From NCBI GenBank assembly GCA_937995825.1, contig CALKJO010000003.1:186001-250000 (forward strand): 64,000 nucleotides of DNA. Reading direction: 5' to 3'. The notes under the pieces are model-generated. The model saw only the letters and a list, made by a program, of their open reading frames with translations, did no database searches and was not told the DNA's origin. Shown one piece after another: positions 27,443 to 36,286 of this stretch (positions within the stretch are counted from its first letter, which is position 1; each line of letters opens with the position of its first letter). This DNA is from an uncultured Anaerolineae bacterium. Its GTDB lineage: Bacteria > Chloroflexota > Anaerolineae > Aggregatilineales > Phototrophicaceae. The position numbers were made by a program, and so were the translations under genes.

Positions 27443-28627
27443 ATGAGTCTCACTGAACTTTGGAACAGCCTGATACGCGAAAAAACCTTTACAACCGCTG
27501 CATTCAGGATCGCCTCTGATCGGGTTCTGCGCACCGATACATCACGCGAGACGCGCGGTTTCGTGCCGCGCGCAACCTATTTTGAACTTCGGCTGTCGCA
27601 GATGTTCCTCCAGTATCAGCGCGAATACTGGCGAGATTTCATCCCCATGGCGTCGATGATGACGGAATTCATCTTCAACGGCAGCCGCACTACCATTCCG
27701 ATCATGATTGGGCCGGAACGCCTCTCCAGCGCGCAGCAGGTCGCACGCGGAGACATGGTCGATTATTTCAATACCCGCGTCGCAGGTCCGTATCCCTATC
27801 AGGGGGATGATATTTCACTGTTTGCCGGATTGTTTCGTGTTGAAGTCAACAACTGGGCAAAGAGGACACTCTCCCTGATCGAAACGGTTGCCGAAGCCTT
27901 TGATCCAACTCGGCTGTCGTCCTATATCAACATCGCGCGTCCACTGCTGACCGGATTAGAGGGCTTTCTCGGCATGAAGGAAGTCGAGATGCGAATGGGG
28001 CGGCAGAAAGCCTACATGCAGCAGATGGAGAGAACAGCGCCCGCTGACAATGCTGCAGCCGACGTGCTTCAGCCCGCGTTCGAAGTCCATATCCGCGCAG
28101 AGAGCAGCCAGTTTTCTCCGGCTGAACGGCGCAAGTTCTGGATTTACGAAAATCGGCTGTTTTATGGGGACAACGAGAACACTATCCGACCGTACAGCAG
28201 CGCAGATTTTATGCTGCTCCGTTTTGTGCCGCTGGCAACGCGCAACGACTTTGTCACCTTCGATTTCCACAAAATTCACTGGAAAAAGACGGAGGAATTT
28301 CTCGCTCAGGGCGATGAAGAGTCAGCGCGGCAGGAGTTTCGGCTGCTGGCAGTTGCGCTGGCGCGGTCCGAGGATATTGTCGACTCCCAGCGTCGGCTGC
28401 TGGCACAGCAGTACCGAAAAATGTTCTTAGAAGCCCGCGAGACTTACGCCAACTTCTTCGATCTGGATGCAACCACACGGGAGAGCGCGCTTCAGCCTGC
28501 GCCTGCACCGATCAGCGATGTCGAGATGGAACGGGAGCTGGAGAGAGCAGCACTCGCAGCCAGCGCACAAGCCGCGCCGGAACCGCCCGCAAAGCCAGAG
28601 CAGATTTTGCGCATACTCGACATCTGA
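27443..28627 (+). CDS. protein of unknown function, 394 residues
   Basis: I do not recognise a family. The protein has no signal peptide or clear membrane helix and looks cytoplasmic. It is predicted mostly helical, rich in Arg, Glu, Phe and Tyr, with an N-terminal part containing FELRLSQMFLQYQREYWRDF and a middle ISLFAGLFRVEVNNWAKRTLSL segment. The C-terminal 60 residues are Ala/Glu/Pro-rich and probably disordered before a short LRILDI end. Codon use matches its neighbours and the frame is uninterrupted over 1.18 kb, so it is a real gene. It stands alone: divergent from the molybdenum hydroxylase and convergent with ccdA. Confidence 0.75.
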   Translation: MSLTELWNSLIREKTFTTAAFRIASDRVLRTDTSRETRGFVPRATYFELRLSQMFLQYQREYWRDFIPMASMMTEFIFNGSRTTIPIMIGPERLSSAQQVARGDMVDYFNTRVAGPYPYQGDDISLFAGLFRVEVNNWAKRTLSLIETVAEAFDPTRLSSYINIARPLLTGLEGFLGMKEVEMRMGRQKAYMQQMERTAPADNAAADVLQPAFEVHIRAESSQFSPAERRKFWIYENRLFYGDNENTIRPYSSADFMLLRFVPLATRNDFVTFDFHKIHWKKTEEFLAQGDEESARQEFRLLAVALARSEDIVDSQRRLLAQQYRKMFLEARETYANFFDLDATTRESALQPAPAPISDVEMERELERAALAASAQAAPEPPAKPEQILRILDI

Positions 28628-28638
28628 CCGTAAATCAA

Positions 28639-28659
28639 CTGCCCAGGACTGTTGGGCAG
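28639..28659. terminator. hairpin between convergent genes
   Basis: CTGCCCA (28639-28645) and TGGGCAG (28653-28659) form a perfect 7-bp stem with a 7-nt loop, 12 nt after the unknown gene's stop. There is no U-rich tract on either side, so it is at best a weak or factor-assisted terminator serving both convergent transcripts. Confidence 0.35.
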
Positions 28660-28692
28660 ATCAATTAGGCTGTGTCAATAACAGCAGGTTGA

Positions 28693-29364
28693 TCAAGTTA
28701 CATTTGGGACAATTTCGGTCACAAACCCGAAAATGCCAATGCCGATCAGCAGCAGACCTGAAATACGAGTCAATGCCTGGTGATTACGCGCAAGCCGCCT
28801 AACAAGCTGCCGCTGGACGGGGAGCGCCACCAGCGGCAGAAGCACCAGGGGCCAGCCAAATCCAAGACCGAAAGCGAGAAAATACAGGATTTCGCCGGTC
28901 AAGGCATCCGCGCCGGCGGCGCCGCGCAGAAACGCCGCTGTCACGACGGGTCCGGTGCAAGGTAGAGTCATGGGAGCGAACAACAGCCCATAGACATATG
29001 CCGTCAGATAGGGACTGCTAAAAACTGGAGACTGGAGCTGCGCCAGACGCGCAAATGGACTGCGCCCGAACAGCATCAGTAGACCCAGCCCGATCACGAC
29101 CAGATAAATCATCGGCAGCAGCGTGGTGAGCAGACCGCCGAACGGCTGCTGTAAAAGATGCAGTGCCAGCCCGATCAGCAGCATCATCGACAGCACGCCC
29201 AGCAGGACGAGCGCGCCGAGCCATTTTGAAGCGCGGCGTGTCCGTTCGTTATCAGCATTGGACGCCATAAACGCGATCAGCCCTGGATAGAGCGGCAGCA
29301 TACAGGCATTGGTCAGAATTGCGCCGCTGCCCAAGAGAAAACCCGTCCACAATTCCGCCAGCAC
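28693..29364 (-). CDS. ccdA: CcdA/DsbD-type membrane thiol transporter
   Basis: A 223-residue polytopic membrane protein with about six helices and the two CcdA cysteines: Cys21 in LTNACMLPLYPG and Cys136 in MTLPCTGPVV. CcdA passes reducing equivalents from cytoplasmic thioredoxin across the membrane to exported thioredoxin-like proteins. Its likely partner is the TlpA-like lipoprotein encoded 4 nt upstream. Cytochrome c maturation is one possible use, but no ccs or hem genes are near, so methionine-sulfoxide repair or general thiol reduction are equally possible. Confidence 0.88.
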   Translation of the reverse strand: MLAELWTGFLLGSGAILTNACMLPLYPGLIAFMASNADNERTRRASKWLGALVLLGVLSMMLLIGLALHLLQQPFGGLLTTLLPMIYLVVIGLGLLMLFGRSPFARLAQLQSPVFSSPYLTAYVYGLLFAPMTLPCTGPVVTAAFLRGAAGADALTGEILYFLAFGLGFGWPLVLLPLVALPVQRQLVRRLARNHQALTRISGLLLIGIGIFGFVTEIVPNVT

Positions 29365-29368
29365 GATG

Positions 29369-29971
29369 TCACGCCGCTGCTTCGGTTAAAAGCTGCACCA
29401 ATTCATCTGTGGACTCGATCCCGCCAGCCGCCAGTGGCGAAACCGAACCATCCGGATAGATTAAGAAATGCGGTGAGGACGGTGGGACGGTCACGCTGCG
29501 TCCAAACGTATCGGTCAGCGCGGAGACCAGCTCCGGCGTCATGACTGCAAACGTCCAGTCGAATCCATGTGTATCAGCATATCTAGCCAGATTGCCGCGA
29601 TCCAGCGTCGTTTCGACGCTCAGCCCGATATAGACGATGTTGGGATTATTCAACTGCTGTCGTGCCTCAGCCAGATTGCGCATCTGCGTGCGGCAGTTGG
29701 TACACCAGGTCGCCATCGGCTCGACGAACACCAGTTGTCCCGAAAAGTCGCCCAAGGTAAATGTCTCACCAGTGCGCGCATCCACCAGCGGCAGACTGAA
29801 CCAAGCTGGACGATCCGCCGCGGGCGCGGTAGTCGCCGCAAGCATGGGCGACTCCGGCTCGTTGGTCGTCGGGAGTGTAGGCGGCGCAAGCGTAGCGACA
29901 CTAGATGATGTCGGCGCGCACGCTGCAAAAATCAACGGGAGCAGGACGAAAAGAACGGTTAGCTTCGGCAT
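29369..29971 (-). CDS. TlpA/ResA-like thioredoxin lipoprotein
   Basis: About 200 residues: lipoprotein signal with lipobox FAAC (Cys18), a Thr/Pro/Ser-rich spacer to residue 55, then a thioredoxin-like AhpC/TlpA fold. The active site is ATWCTNC (Cys90, Cys93) after the strand QLVFVEP, and the cis-Pro region is SSPHFLIYPDG. WCTNC differs from the commoner WCxPC, and the missing Pro should make the pair less reducing or alter partner choice. I chose ATG 29971, preceded by GAGGG at 9 nt, over an upstream start. It is cotranscribed with ccdA, which would keep it reduced. Confidence 0.85.
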   Translation of the reverse strand: MPKLTVLFVLLPLIFAACAPTSSSVATLAPPTLPTTNEPESPMLAATTAPAADRPAWFSLPLVDARTGETFTLGDFSGQLVFVEPMATWCTNCRTQMRNLAEARQQLNNPNIVYIGLSVETTLDRGNLARYADTHGFDWTFAVMTPELVSALTDTFGRSVTVPPSSPHFLIYPDGSVSPLAAGGIESTDELVQLLTEAAA

Positions 29972-30071
29972 GTGATTCAACCCTCGAGTGGACAAGTCGG
30001 TCTCGACATGGAAGCGTTGAACAAGCGCACCCTTACCTAACTGAGGGTGAGCTAATGATGAGAGACCGCAT

Positions 30072-31070
30072 TTAGAACTTCCATGATCGCAGTGTTTGCA
30101 TCAGATCATAGAGGCTGCTGCAGTAGACTGCACATTCGCATCCAACAGCAGCCCAGTTGTCCTGGTATACGGTCACAACAACGGGCGCATTATCTGCGTC
30201 ACTGACTTGAAATCCGGATCGCGTTAGCGCTCGCTTTGTCCAGAGGAGGCGGATCGGGTCAGAACCGCGCAGCGAAACCGTCGATGCAGCGTCCGGCGGT
30301 GTGATCGTAAAAGTAGCGGACTCCGCGTCAAAAACAGCGCCGACACTGCAGAAAGCGTCGTCAATGCTGCCATTCAGCACCAAGTCTTCCGGCGCGCCAA
30401 CGGTCACCGCGCCGCTCGGATGGATGAGCCAGAGGCGATCTGCGCTCCGCAGCGCGAGATCGAGATCGTGCGTGGAGACCAGCACGGCAGCACCGCGCTC
30501 CGAGGTGAGCTTGCGCAGCACGCGCATGACCTCGACGCGGCGCGGCAAGTCGAGAAAGGCGGTAGGTTCGTCGAGGATCAGCAGCGACGGGGACTGCGCC
30601 AAAGCGCGCGCGATCATGATCTTCTGGCGTTCTCCGTCGCTGAGATCGCGAAACGGGCGATCTGCCAGCCCCGCCGCGTCAACGGTGGCAATCGCATCCT
30701 CAACCACTGCCTGATCGCGGTCGGTTAGCCGGGCGTCCCAGCCGGTATGGGGATGCCGTCCCAATGCGACCACCTCCCGCGCGGTCAGCATTCCAGGGTC
30801 GATCCGATCTGTCAGCACCACGCTGAGCATTCGCGCCAGCGCCATCGGCGTCAACTGGCTGATGTCGTGACCGCGCAGCAAGACGCGACCTGACAGCGGC
30901 TTCTGCATCCCTGCCAGTGTCCGAATCAGCGTGCTTTTGCCCGCGCCGTTGGGTCCGATTAGACATACCAATTCCCCATCGGTGAGCGAAAGACACAGAT
31001 GGGCGGCAACAACCACTTCTCGACGACGGCGATAGCCGATAGAAAGCTGGTCTGTCTCAACAGCGATCAT
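30072..31070 (-). CDS. btuD: vitamin B12 ABC importer, ATP-binding protein with C-terminal extension
   Basis: A 332-residue ABC ATPase of the FecE/BtuD type. Walker A GPNGAGKST is at 39-47, the signature LSDGERQ is near 143, and Walker B LLILDEPTAFLD is near 160, followed by the switch His in VSTHDLDLAL. After the ATPase (about residue 250) there is an extra domain of about 80 residues with ITPPDAASTVSLRGSDP and WAAVGCECAVYCSSLYDLMQ, containing two Cys in a CEC motif and a third in VYC. The start overlaps the permease stop by 4 nt. The B12 assignment comes from the riboswitch upstream of the operon. Confidence 0.87.
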   Translation of the reverse strand: MIAVETDQLSIGYRRRREVVVAAHLCLSLTDGELVCLIGPNGAGKSTLIRTLAGMQKPLSGRVLLRGHDISQLTPMALARMLSVVLTDRIDPGMLTAREVVALGRHPHTGWDARLTDRDQAVVEDAIATVDAAGLADRPFRDLSDGERQKIMIARALAQSPSLLILDEPTAFLDLPRRVEVMRVLRKLTSERGAAVLVSTHDLDLALRSADRLWLIHPSGAVTVGAPEDLVLNGSIDDAFCSVGAVFDAESATFTITPPDAASTVSLRGSDPIRLLWTKRALTRSGFQVSDADNAPVVVTVYQDNWAAVGCECAVYCSSLYDLMQTLRSWKF

Positions 31071-32176
31071 CCTGATTCGCCAAACGATGCACGCTGCGTG
31101 CGCCCATTCAGGACGATCCAGATCACAACCGGCGCGCCGATCAGCGCCGTGATCGCGTTCAGCGGCAGCACCGTACGCGATCCCGGCATTTCAGCGATCA
31201 ACGCGGCGATCAGCGCGGCAAGCGCGCCACAGATCAGCGCCGCTGGCAGCAGGACACGGTGATCCGCCGTGCGCAGAACACCTCGGCAGATATGCGGAAC
31301 CGCGATCCCGATGAAACCGACCGGACCGCAAAATGCGGTCACTGTCCCTGCCAGGATCGCCGATGCCAGCACGATCAGCGTTCGCGCCTGCCGCATGTTG
31401 ACGCCCAGGCTGCGGGCATAGTTTTCGCCCAGCAGCAGCGCATTCAGCGCTTTTACCGTTGCCGCAGCCAGCAGCAGCCCAATGCCGATACAGACCGCAA
31501 ACGTCGGCATCTGCCCTAGGCTCACTCCAGCGAAGCTCCCAAACGTCCAGTTCGTATACGCCTGAATGCGCTCTGGCAGCGCGGTGTGCATCAGCAGCGT
31601 CACCAGCGCACTGCTGATATAACCAAACATCAATCCCAAGAGCAGCAGGGTGACACTGCCAGATACCCGGCGTGCCGCTCCCAGCGCCAGCAGCATGACG
31701 AGCGCCGCACCTGCACTGGCAGCCGCCGTGATCGCGATGTCACCCACCAATCCAAAGCCAGCCAGCAGGGCGCCGCTTGTCGACCCCGCAGACAAAACGA
31801 TCAGTGCAACACCCAGACTCGCGCCGGAGCTGATGCCCAGGGCAAACGGGTCTGCCAGCGGGTTGCGAAACAGGGTCTGCATGAGCAGACCGGCGGCGCT
31901 CAATGCCGCTCCAGCTAGTGCCGCCGTGACCGCCTTCGGCAGCCGCACCTTGAGAATGATGTTCGACCACGCATCCCGGCTCGCTTCTCCGCCGGTCAGC
32001 ACCATCAGCACCTCATGCAGCGGTATCGTGACCGATCCGAGCAGCAGCGCCAAGAGAAACACGCCAACCAAAATGGCTGCCAAAGCAGCTAAGATCGCCG
32101 CACGCGTAAGACCACGCGGACGCTCCAATCTGGCGTGCCTAGAGGCAGTTATCGCAGCAGAAGCGCGCTGAAGCAT
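31067..32176 (-). CDS. btuC: vitamin B12 ABC importer, FecCD-family permease
   Basis: A 369-residue permease with a basic N-terminus (residues 1-28, LERPRGLTRA) and about ten transmembrane helices. FecCD marks are RLPKAVTAALAGAALSAAGLLMQTLFRNPLADPFALGISSGASLG (split over helices 2-3), GENYARSLGVNM (the coupling helix) and GFIGIAVPHICR. The family serves siderophores, heme and cobalamin; the operon's cobalamin riboswitch decides for B12 or cobinamide. It lies 14 nt after the binding-protein gene and overlaps the ATPase gene by 4 nt. Confidence 0.88.
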   Translation of the reverse strand: MLQRASAAITASRHARLERPRGLTRAAILAALAAILVGVFLLALLLGSVTIPLHEVLMVLTGGEASRDAWSNIILKVRLPKAVTAALAGAALSAAGLLMQTLFRNPLADPFALGISSGASLGVALIVLSAGSTSGALLAGFGLVGDIAITAAASAGAALVMLLALGAARRVSGSVTLLLLGLMFGYISSALVTLLMHTALPERIQAYTNWTFGSFAGVSLGQMPTFAVCIGIGLLLAAATVKALNALLLGENYARSLGVNMRQARTLIVLASAILAGTVTAFCGPVGFIGIAVPHICRGVLRTADHRVLLPAALICGALAALIAALIAEMPGSRTVLPLNAITALIGAPVVIWIVLNGRTQRASFGESG

Positions 32177-32190
32177 CGAAGTTATCTGCC

Positions 32191-33390
32191 CTATCTCGGC
32201 ATCTGACGGAAGAAAACAAGCTCGTGATCAGGCAGCAGACTGGGGTGCAGAATCGCAATCAAGTCTGCCAGGATAAGATGGGGATTGGTCACGCCGGTCT
32301 CAAAATAGTCGATAGCGCCATTCGCGTTCCGTCGTCCATCGTTGTTATAGACCGCGCCAGACTGCACAGCCGCCAGATCGGCATAGCGCTCGTTCTGCGC
32401 GATCAGCGCACCGATGGTATCAGTCGCAAAGACATTGGCAAACCAGACATCGGCATCCAGACCCGCCTCATACACGACTTCAAACGAGAAAGGGACGCTG
32501 CCGATCTGCCCGGCAACTGCCGGATCATCGCCCAACACCTGGATCGCGCCTGCGTCGCGCAGAAGCTGTGCGGCATAGCTGCTCCCGCCGGAGATATACC
32601 AAGCTTCACCCCATGTGCTGTATGCGCCCCACAGCACGAGCGGCTTTTCCTGCGCCGACGCTGCCAGCGCGACCAGCGCTTGATAGTCATCGACAATCGC
32701 GTCAAAGACAGCTTCCGCTCCCGCTTCGGCATTGAAGAAGGCAGCAGTGAACTTGATCCACTCTGCGCGACCGAGCGGTGATGTCTCTGTCCAGTCTGCG
32801 CTGAGTACCACTGGAATGCCCGCCTCGATCAGAATAGGATGCGCATCGTATTCGGGCGAACCGCTTCCATAAGTCATGACAACGTCCGGCTCAATGTCCA
32901 GCATGACCTCGATGTTCACACTTGATGAACCGCCGGTTTCAGCGACCAACCCCGCTTCAATCCGGTCATTGACCGCCTGCGTATTGATATAGCGGAAGCT
33001 GTCAACCCCCACCAGCGTATCCAGGCGATCCAGCGCGACCAGATGAGGGAGATACGTTGTGGACAAGGAGACCACACGCCGAACCGGAATTTGGATGATT
33101 TGCTCCGGGCTGAATCCATCTGGGATCGGCGCGCCGCACTGCACGAGCGCATATGAAAAGGCTTCTGATGCGCCCACCCAGGGCGAACTGACCGTAATCA
33201 CCTTGTAGTAGTTGAAATAATCGATAGCAAGGTGCGATGCATAGTCAATCGTCGCTTTGTCCGGGAAATAGTCCACAGAGGGGTCGAAGCGCTCAATGCA
33301 GCCATCGAGCACTGCGTCTGACTGCGCAAACACAGGCTGAAACGTGAGTGAAACAACCAAGAGAAGCAAAAACAGGCAAAATCTACGCAT
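32191..33390 (-). CDS. btuF: vitamin B12 ABC importer, substrate-binding protein
   Basis: A 399-residue exported binding protein with signal peptide MRRFCLFLLLLVVSL... ending FAQ. It has two Peripla_BP_2 lobes: VRRVVSLSTTYLPHLVALDRLDTLVGV, IEVMLDIEPDVVMTYG, EAGIPVVLSADWTETSPLGRAEW, and KPLVLWGAYSTWGEAWYISGG. There is no lipobox, so anchoring in a cell without outer membrane is unexplained. ATG 33390 is chosen because GGAGG sits 5 nt upstream. It is the first gene of the btuFCD-type operon, whose leader carries the promoter, riboswitch and terminator described separately. Confidence 0.85.
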   Translation of the reverse strand: MRRFCLFLLLLVVSLTFQPVFAQSDAVLDGCIERFDPSVDYFPDKATIDYASHLAIDYFNYYKVITVSSPWVGASEAFSYALVQCGAPIPDGFSPEQIIQIPVRRVVSLSTTYLPHLVALDRLDTLVGVDSFRYINTQAVNDRIEAGLVAETGGSSSVNIEVMLDIEPDVVMTYGSGSPEYDAHPILIEAGIPVVLSADWTETSPLGRAEWIKFTAAFFNAEAGAEAVFDAIVDDYQALVALAASAQEKPLVLWGAYSTWGEAWYISGGSSYAAQLLRDAGAIQVLGDDPAVAGQIGSVPFSFEVVYEAGLDADVWFANVFATDTIGALIAQNERYADLAAVQSGAVYNNDGRRNANGAIDYFETGVTNPHLILADLIAILHPSLLPDHELVFFRQMPR

Positions 33391-33479
33391 GATTTCCTCC
33401 AATGTGAAATGCAGTTGTGCCGAACTACAAGATCAACAACTGGAGTCGCAGGCTGAACCAGCGCGGTTACACGGAGGAG

Positions 33480-33503
33480 AAAAAATCCCGCTGGGGGCGG
33501 GAT
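33480..33503 (-). terminator. intrinsic terminator of the cobalamin riboswitch expression platform
   Basis: On the minus strand ATCCCGC-CCCCA-GCGGGAT is a perfect 7-bp stem with a 5-nt loop followed by six U. It lies between the B12 box and the btuF start codon, so ligand binding upstream can decide termination before the operon. Confidence 0.85.
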
Positions 33504-33579
33504 CGCAGTTGAGTCGTTCACAACGACACAATTATCCACGCTCGTCACCTTTGATCTCGAAGGGCAACACGAGCAAAAA

Positions 33580-33712
33580 CCTAGGTGGGCATTCGGGCTT
33601 GGCGGTTGCTCAACCACCCTACCGTTGCGGACCAGCGCCGGACTGATGTCAGAAGACAGTGACCGGACTTCCCCACTTGCGCGCCATGCATCCGGGCATA
33701 AACGCACCCAGG
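33580..33712 (-). ncRNA. cobalamin riboswitch (AdoCbl-type leader)
   Basis: The minus-strand leader carries the conserved cobalamin riboswitch blocks in order: GGTGCGTT (33701-33708), AAGTGGGGAAGTCCGGTC (33661-33678), CCGGCGCTGGTCCGCAACGGT (around 33621-33641), and the B12 box AAGCCCGAATGCCCACC (33584-33600). An inverted repeat GCTCGT/ACGAGC follows and could be the antiterminator arm, then a terminator at 33480-33503. The order promoter-aptamer-terminator-btuF implies that cobalamin stops transcription of its importer. Boundaries are approximate to about 10 nt. Confidence 0.88.
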
Positions 33713-33739
33713 TCCTAACTCTGTTCAGTTGTTAGGGCG

Positions 33740-33768
33740 AGAATAGCATGAGTACAAAGGAATGTCAA
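33740..33768 (-). promoter_or_regulatory. sigma70-type promoter of the btuFCD leader
   Basis: On the minus strand TTGACA (33763-33768) and TATTCT (33740-33745) are 17 nt apart. The predicted transcript start, about 33733, is some 20 nt upstream of the riboswitch aptamer and 340 nt upstream of btuF. Confidence 0.75.
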
Positions 33769-33814
33769 GGCGGGCCGCCGACCATCAAGCTGGATCGGCG
33801 GCACGACGCTGCTG

Positions 33815-35104
33815 CTAGATTGCACCCAGCACAATCGAGGCATTCTGCCCGCCCAAGCCAAAGCTGTTCGAAAGAATGTGACGCAGACCTTTGACCTGCC
33901 GCGCCTCATTCGGGACATAATCAAGATCGCAGGCGGGATCGGGATTTTCGTAGTTGATGGTCGGGTGTAAGACCTGATCGACGATGCTCATCACACAAGC
34001 AATGATCTCCAGCGCCCCAGATGCGCCCAGCGCATGTCCTAACATGCTCTTGCTCGAACTGACCGGAATACTGTATGCCTGTTCGCCGAACACCTCTTTG
34101 ATCGCCATCGTCTCCATCGCGTCGTTGGCTTGGGTGGAGGTTCCATGCGCATTGATGTAGTCGATATCTTCAGGATTGACATGCGCATCTTCCAATGCCC
34201 AGCGCATAGAACGCACTGCCCCCCTACCTTCAGGATCAAGCGCGGCAATGTGATACGCATCCGATGAGGACGCATGTCCGAGGATTTCGGCGTAAATCCG
34301 CGCGCCGCGTTTCAAGGCATGTGCCAGACTCTCAATGATCAGAATACCACAGCCCTCGCTGAACACAAATCCGCGCCGGTCGCGGTCAAATGGACGGCTG
34401 GCAGCTTCCGGGTTATCATTAAAGCCTGTAGCGAGCGCGTCCATCGCTTCAAATCCCGCAATCGCGTAGTCCTGCAGCACCGCCTCGACACCACCAGTGA
34501 TGACCATATCGGCACGCCCACGCTTGATGATTTCGCTGGCTTCGCCGACCGCCTGAGTCCCAGCCGCGCACGCGGTGGAGGGCGTGATCAACGGACCAAA
34601 GGTGCGGAAGAAGCGGCTGACGTAATGCCCTGGCATGTTAGGGAGCGAATTGATCAAGTTGAGCGGATTCGGCTTGCGATAGCCCGTCGTTTTGTACTTG
34701 AAAGTGCTTTGCTCTGCCATCTCATGCGCGCCGAGAGTTGTGCCGATGCAGACGGCGACGCGCTCACCATTGGCTTCAATTTCGGGAATCGTCAGTCCGG
34801 CGTCCTCAACTGCCATATGAGTCGCGGCGACCGCAAAATGAGGTGCGCGTCCCATACGGCGCGCCTCTTTCGGCTCAATGTAGACAGTTGGATCAAAATC
34901 ACGCACTTCACCGGCGATCTTCACCGGAACATGGTCAACATTGATGGTTTCAATCCGGCGAATCCCCGATTTACCCGCTTTCAGGCTCTCCCAAAACTGC
35001 TTGAGAGGCCCAAGCGCGCTGACTGTTCCCATCCCAGTGATTACAATGCGCGGGCGACCATTGCGCAGTAATTCCATGATTTTTTGACAGCGCTCCATGC
35101 ACAT
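33815..35104 (-). CDS. fabF: beta-ketoacyl-ACP synthase II
   Basis: A 429-residue thiolase-fold condensing enzyme of fatty acid elongation. The Cys-His-His triad is Cys179 in STACAAGTQ, His320 in NAHGTSTQAND and His357 in SMLGHALGASG, with the C-terminal SNSFGLGGQNAS. It condenses malonyl-ACP with acyl-ACP in the cytoplasm. The start at 35104 has AAGGAGG 12 nt upstream; the ATG at 35077, closer to the family N-terminus, is possible. It is the second gene after plsX (31 nt), a classic lipid pairing, though acpP, fabD and fabG are not in the window. Confidence 0.93.
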   Translation of the reverse strand: MCMERCQKIMELLRNGRPRIVITGMGTVSALGPLKQFWESLKAGKSGIRRIETINVDHVPVKIAGEVRDFDPTVYIEPKEARRMGRAPHFAVAATHMAVEDAGLTIPEIEANGERVAVCIGTTLGAHEMAEQSTFKYKTTGYRKPNPLNLINSLPNMPGHYVSRFFRTFGPLITPSTACAAGTQAVGEASEIIKRGRADMVITGGVEAVLQDYAIAGFEAMDALATGFNDNPEAASRPFDRDRRGFVFSEGCGILIIESLAHALKRGARIYAEILGHASSSDAYHIAALDPEGRGAVRSMRWALEDAHVNPEDIDYINAHGTSTQANDAMETMAIKEVFGEQAYSIPVSSSKSMLGHALGASGALEIIACVMSIVDQVLHPTINYENPDPACDLDYVPNEARQVKGLRHILSNSFGLGGQNASIVLGAI

Positions 35105-35135
35105 CAGCGCTGCCAGCCTCCTTTCAACATCGATC

Positions 35136-36167
35136 CTATTCCGATTCCGTTTCGCTTATTCTAGTTCCTGACATCGTCCGCTCAAGCTCACTGCGAATTG
35201 TCTCCACGATGTTCGCAGACGCTGCTCGGCGAGCCTGTCCGATTGCGTTCTTGATCGCCTTGGCGTTGGAACTACCATGACCGATGATGACCACTCCATT
35301 GACACCAAGCAGCGGCGCGCCTCCAACTTCCGCTGGATCAACCTGCCGCTGAACACGTTTGAAGGCGGATCGGCTCAACGCTGCGCCTAAAGTCGATAAC
35401 ACACTGCTGGTCAATTCGGTTCGCAGCGTTTCCGCCATTTTTTTCGTTGCCGCCTCCATCGATTTGAGCAGGACATTGCCGACAAAGCCATCAGCGATAA
35501 TGACATCGGCTTCGCCATTGAGCATCTGTTTCGGCTCGATATTACCGACAAAATTTAAGGGCAGTTCGCGGATCAGCTCGGTTGCAGCGCGGATCAGCTC
35601 GTTCCCTTTGCCTTCTTCTTCACCATTAGAGAGAATGCCGATGCGGGGGCTGGACAATGGCAGCGCTGACTTAGCGTAGACATTGCCCATCAAAGCGAAC
35701 TGCGCCAGCCAGTCCGGTTTGCAATCCGCGTTCGCGCCCACATCAAGGATGATCAAGGTCGTGTTAGCAAAGCGGAACATCGCAGTCAGCGCAGGACGCT
35801 TGACACCGGGAATGCGACGCAGGGTGAACAGCGTGGCGATACTGAGTGCAGCGCCAGTATTACCAGCGGTCACAAAGCCATCCGCCTTCCCGTCCTTGAC
35901 CAGTTTCATACCGACATGCATGGAGGAATTGGGCTTTGCCTTGCCAACTATACTAGGCTTATCGGTCATAGTCACCGCCTCTGGCGCATGAGCGATATCC
36001 AGTTTGAGACCCGCGTCTTTATGCTTTTTCAGTTCATCCTGGATCAGGCGCTCATCGCCAATGAGAACAATCGTAGTGTCGGGGAATTCGCGGGCAGCCG
36101 CAACGGCTCCAGCGATGTCAGGGACGGGGTTGTGATCGCTGCCCATCACATCAAGTGCAATCCGCAT
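35136..36167 (-). CDS. plsX: phosphate acyltransferase PlsX
   Basis: A 343-residue enzyme that makes acyl-phosphate from acyl-ACP to start phospholipid synthesis. It begins with the PlsX signature RIALDVMGSDHNPVPDIAGA and carries KPNSSMHVGMKLVKDG, GFVTAGNTGAAL, ILDVGANADCKPDWLAQFA, ILSNGEEEGKG and IIADGFVGNVLLKSMEA. ATG 36167 has AAGGA 8 nt upstream; an open frame continues upstream into the tRNA-Leu promoter and is not coding. The C-terminus has a Thr/Glu-rich tail. It is divergent from tRNA-Leu and heads the plsX-fabF pair. Confidence 0.94.
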   Translation of the reverse strand: MRIALDVMGSDHNPVPDIAGAVAAAREFPDTTIVLIGDERLIQDELKKHKDAGLKLDIAHAPEAVTMTDKPSIVGKAKPNSSMHVGMKLVKDGKADGFVTAGNTGAALSIATLFTLRRIPGVKRPALTAMFRFANTTLIILDVGANADCKPDWLAQFALMGNVYAKSALPLSSPRIGILSNGEEEGKGNELIRAATELIRELPLNFVGNIEPKQMLNGEADVIIADGFVGNVLLKSMEAATKKMAETLRTELTSSVLSTLGAALSRSAFKRVQRQVDPAEVGGAPLLGVNGVVIIGHGSSNAKAIKNAIGQARRAASANIVETIRSELERTMSGTRISETESE

Positions 36168-36246
36168 AGTCTTTGTCCTTGTTTTGGCTGCCACTTCGTC
36201 TCGAATTTTTATGATCGTAACATGAAGAGAATGGCTAGTGAAAGGA

Positions 36247-36274
36247 TTGACACATAGTGACACGAGGATATAAT
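36247..36274 (+). promoter_or_regulatory. consensus promoter of tRNA-Leu
   Basis: Perfect TTGACA (36247-36252) and perfect TATAAT (36269-36274) are separated by 16 nt. The expected start of transcription is a few nucleotides upstream of the mature tRNA at 36287. It is the strongest promoter match in the window. Confidence 0.9.
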
Positions 36275-36286
36275 TGCAAGATAGAC

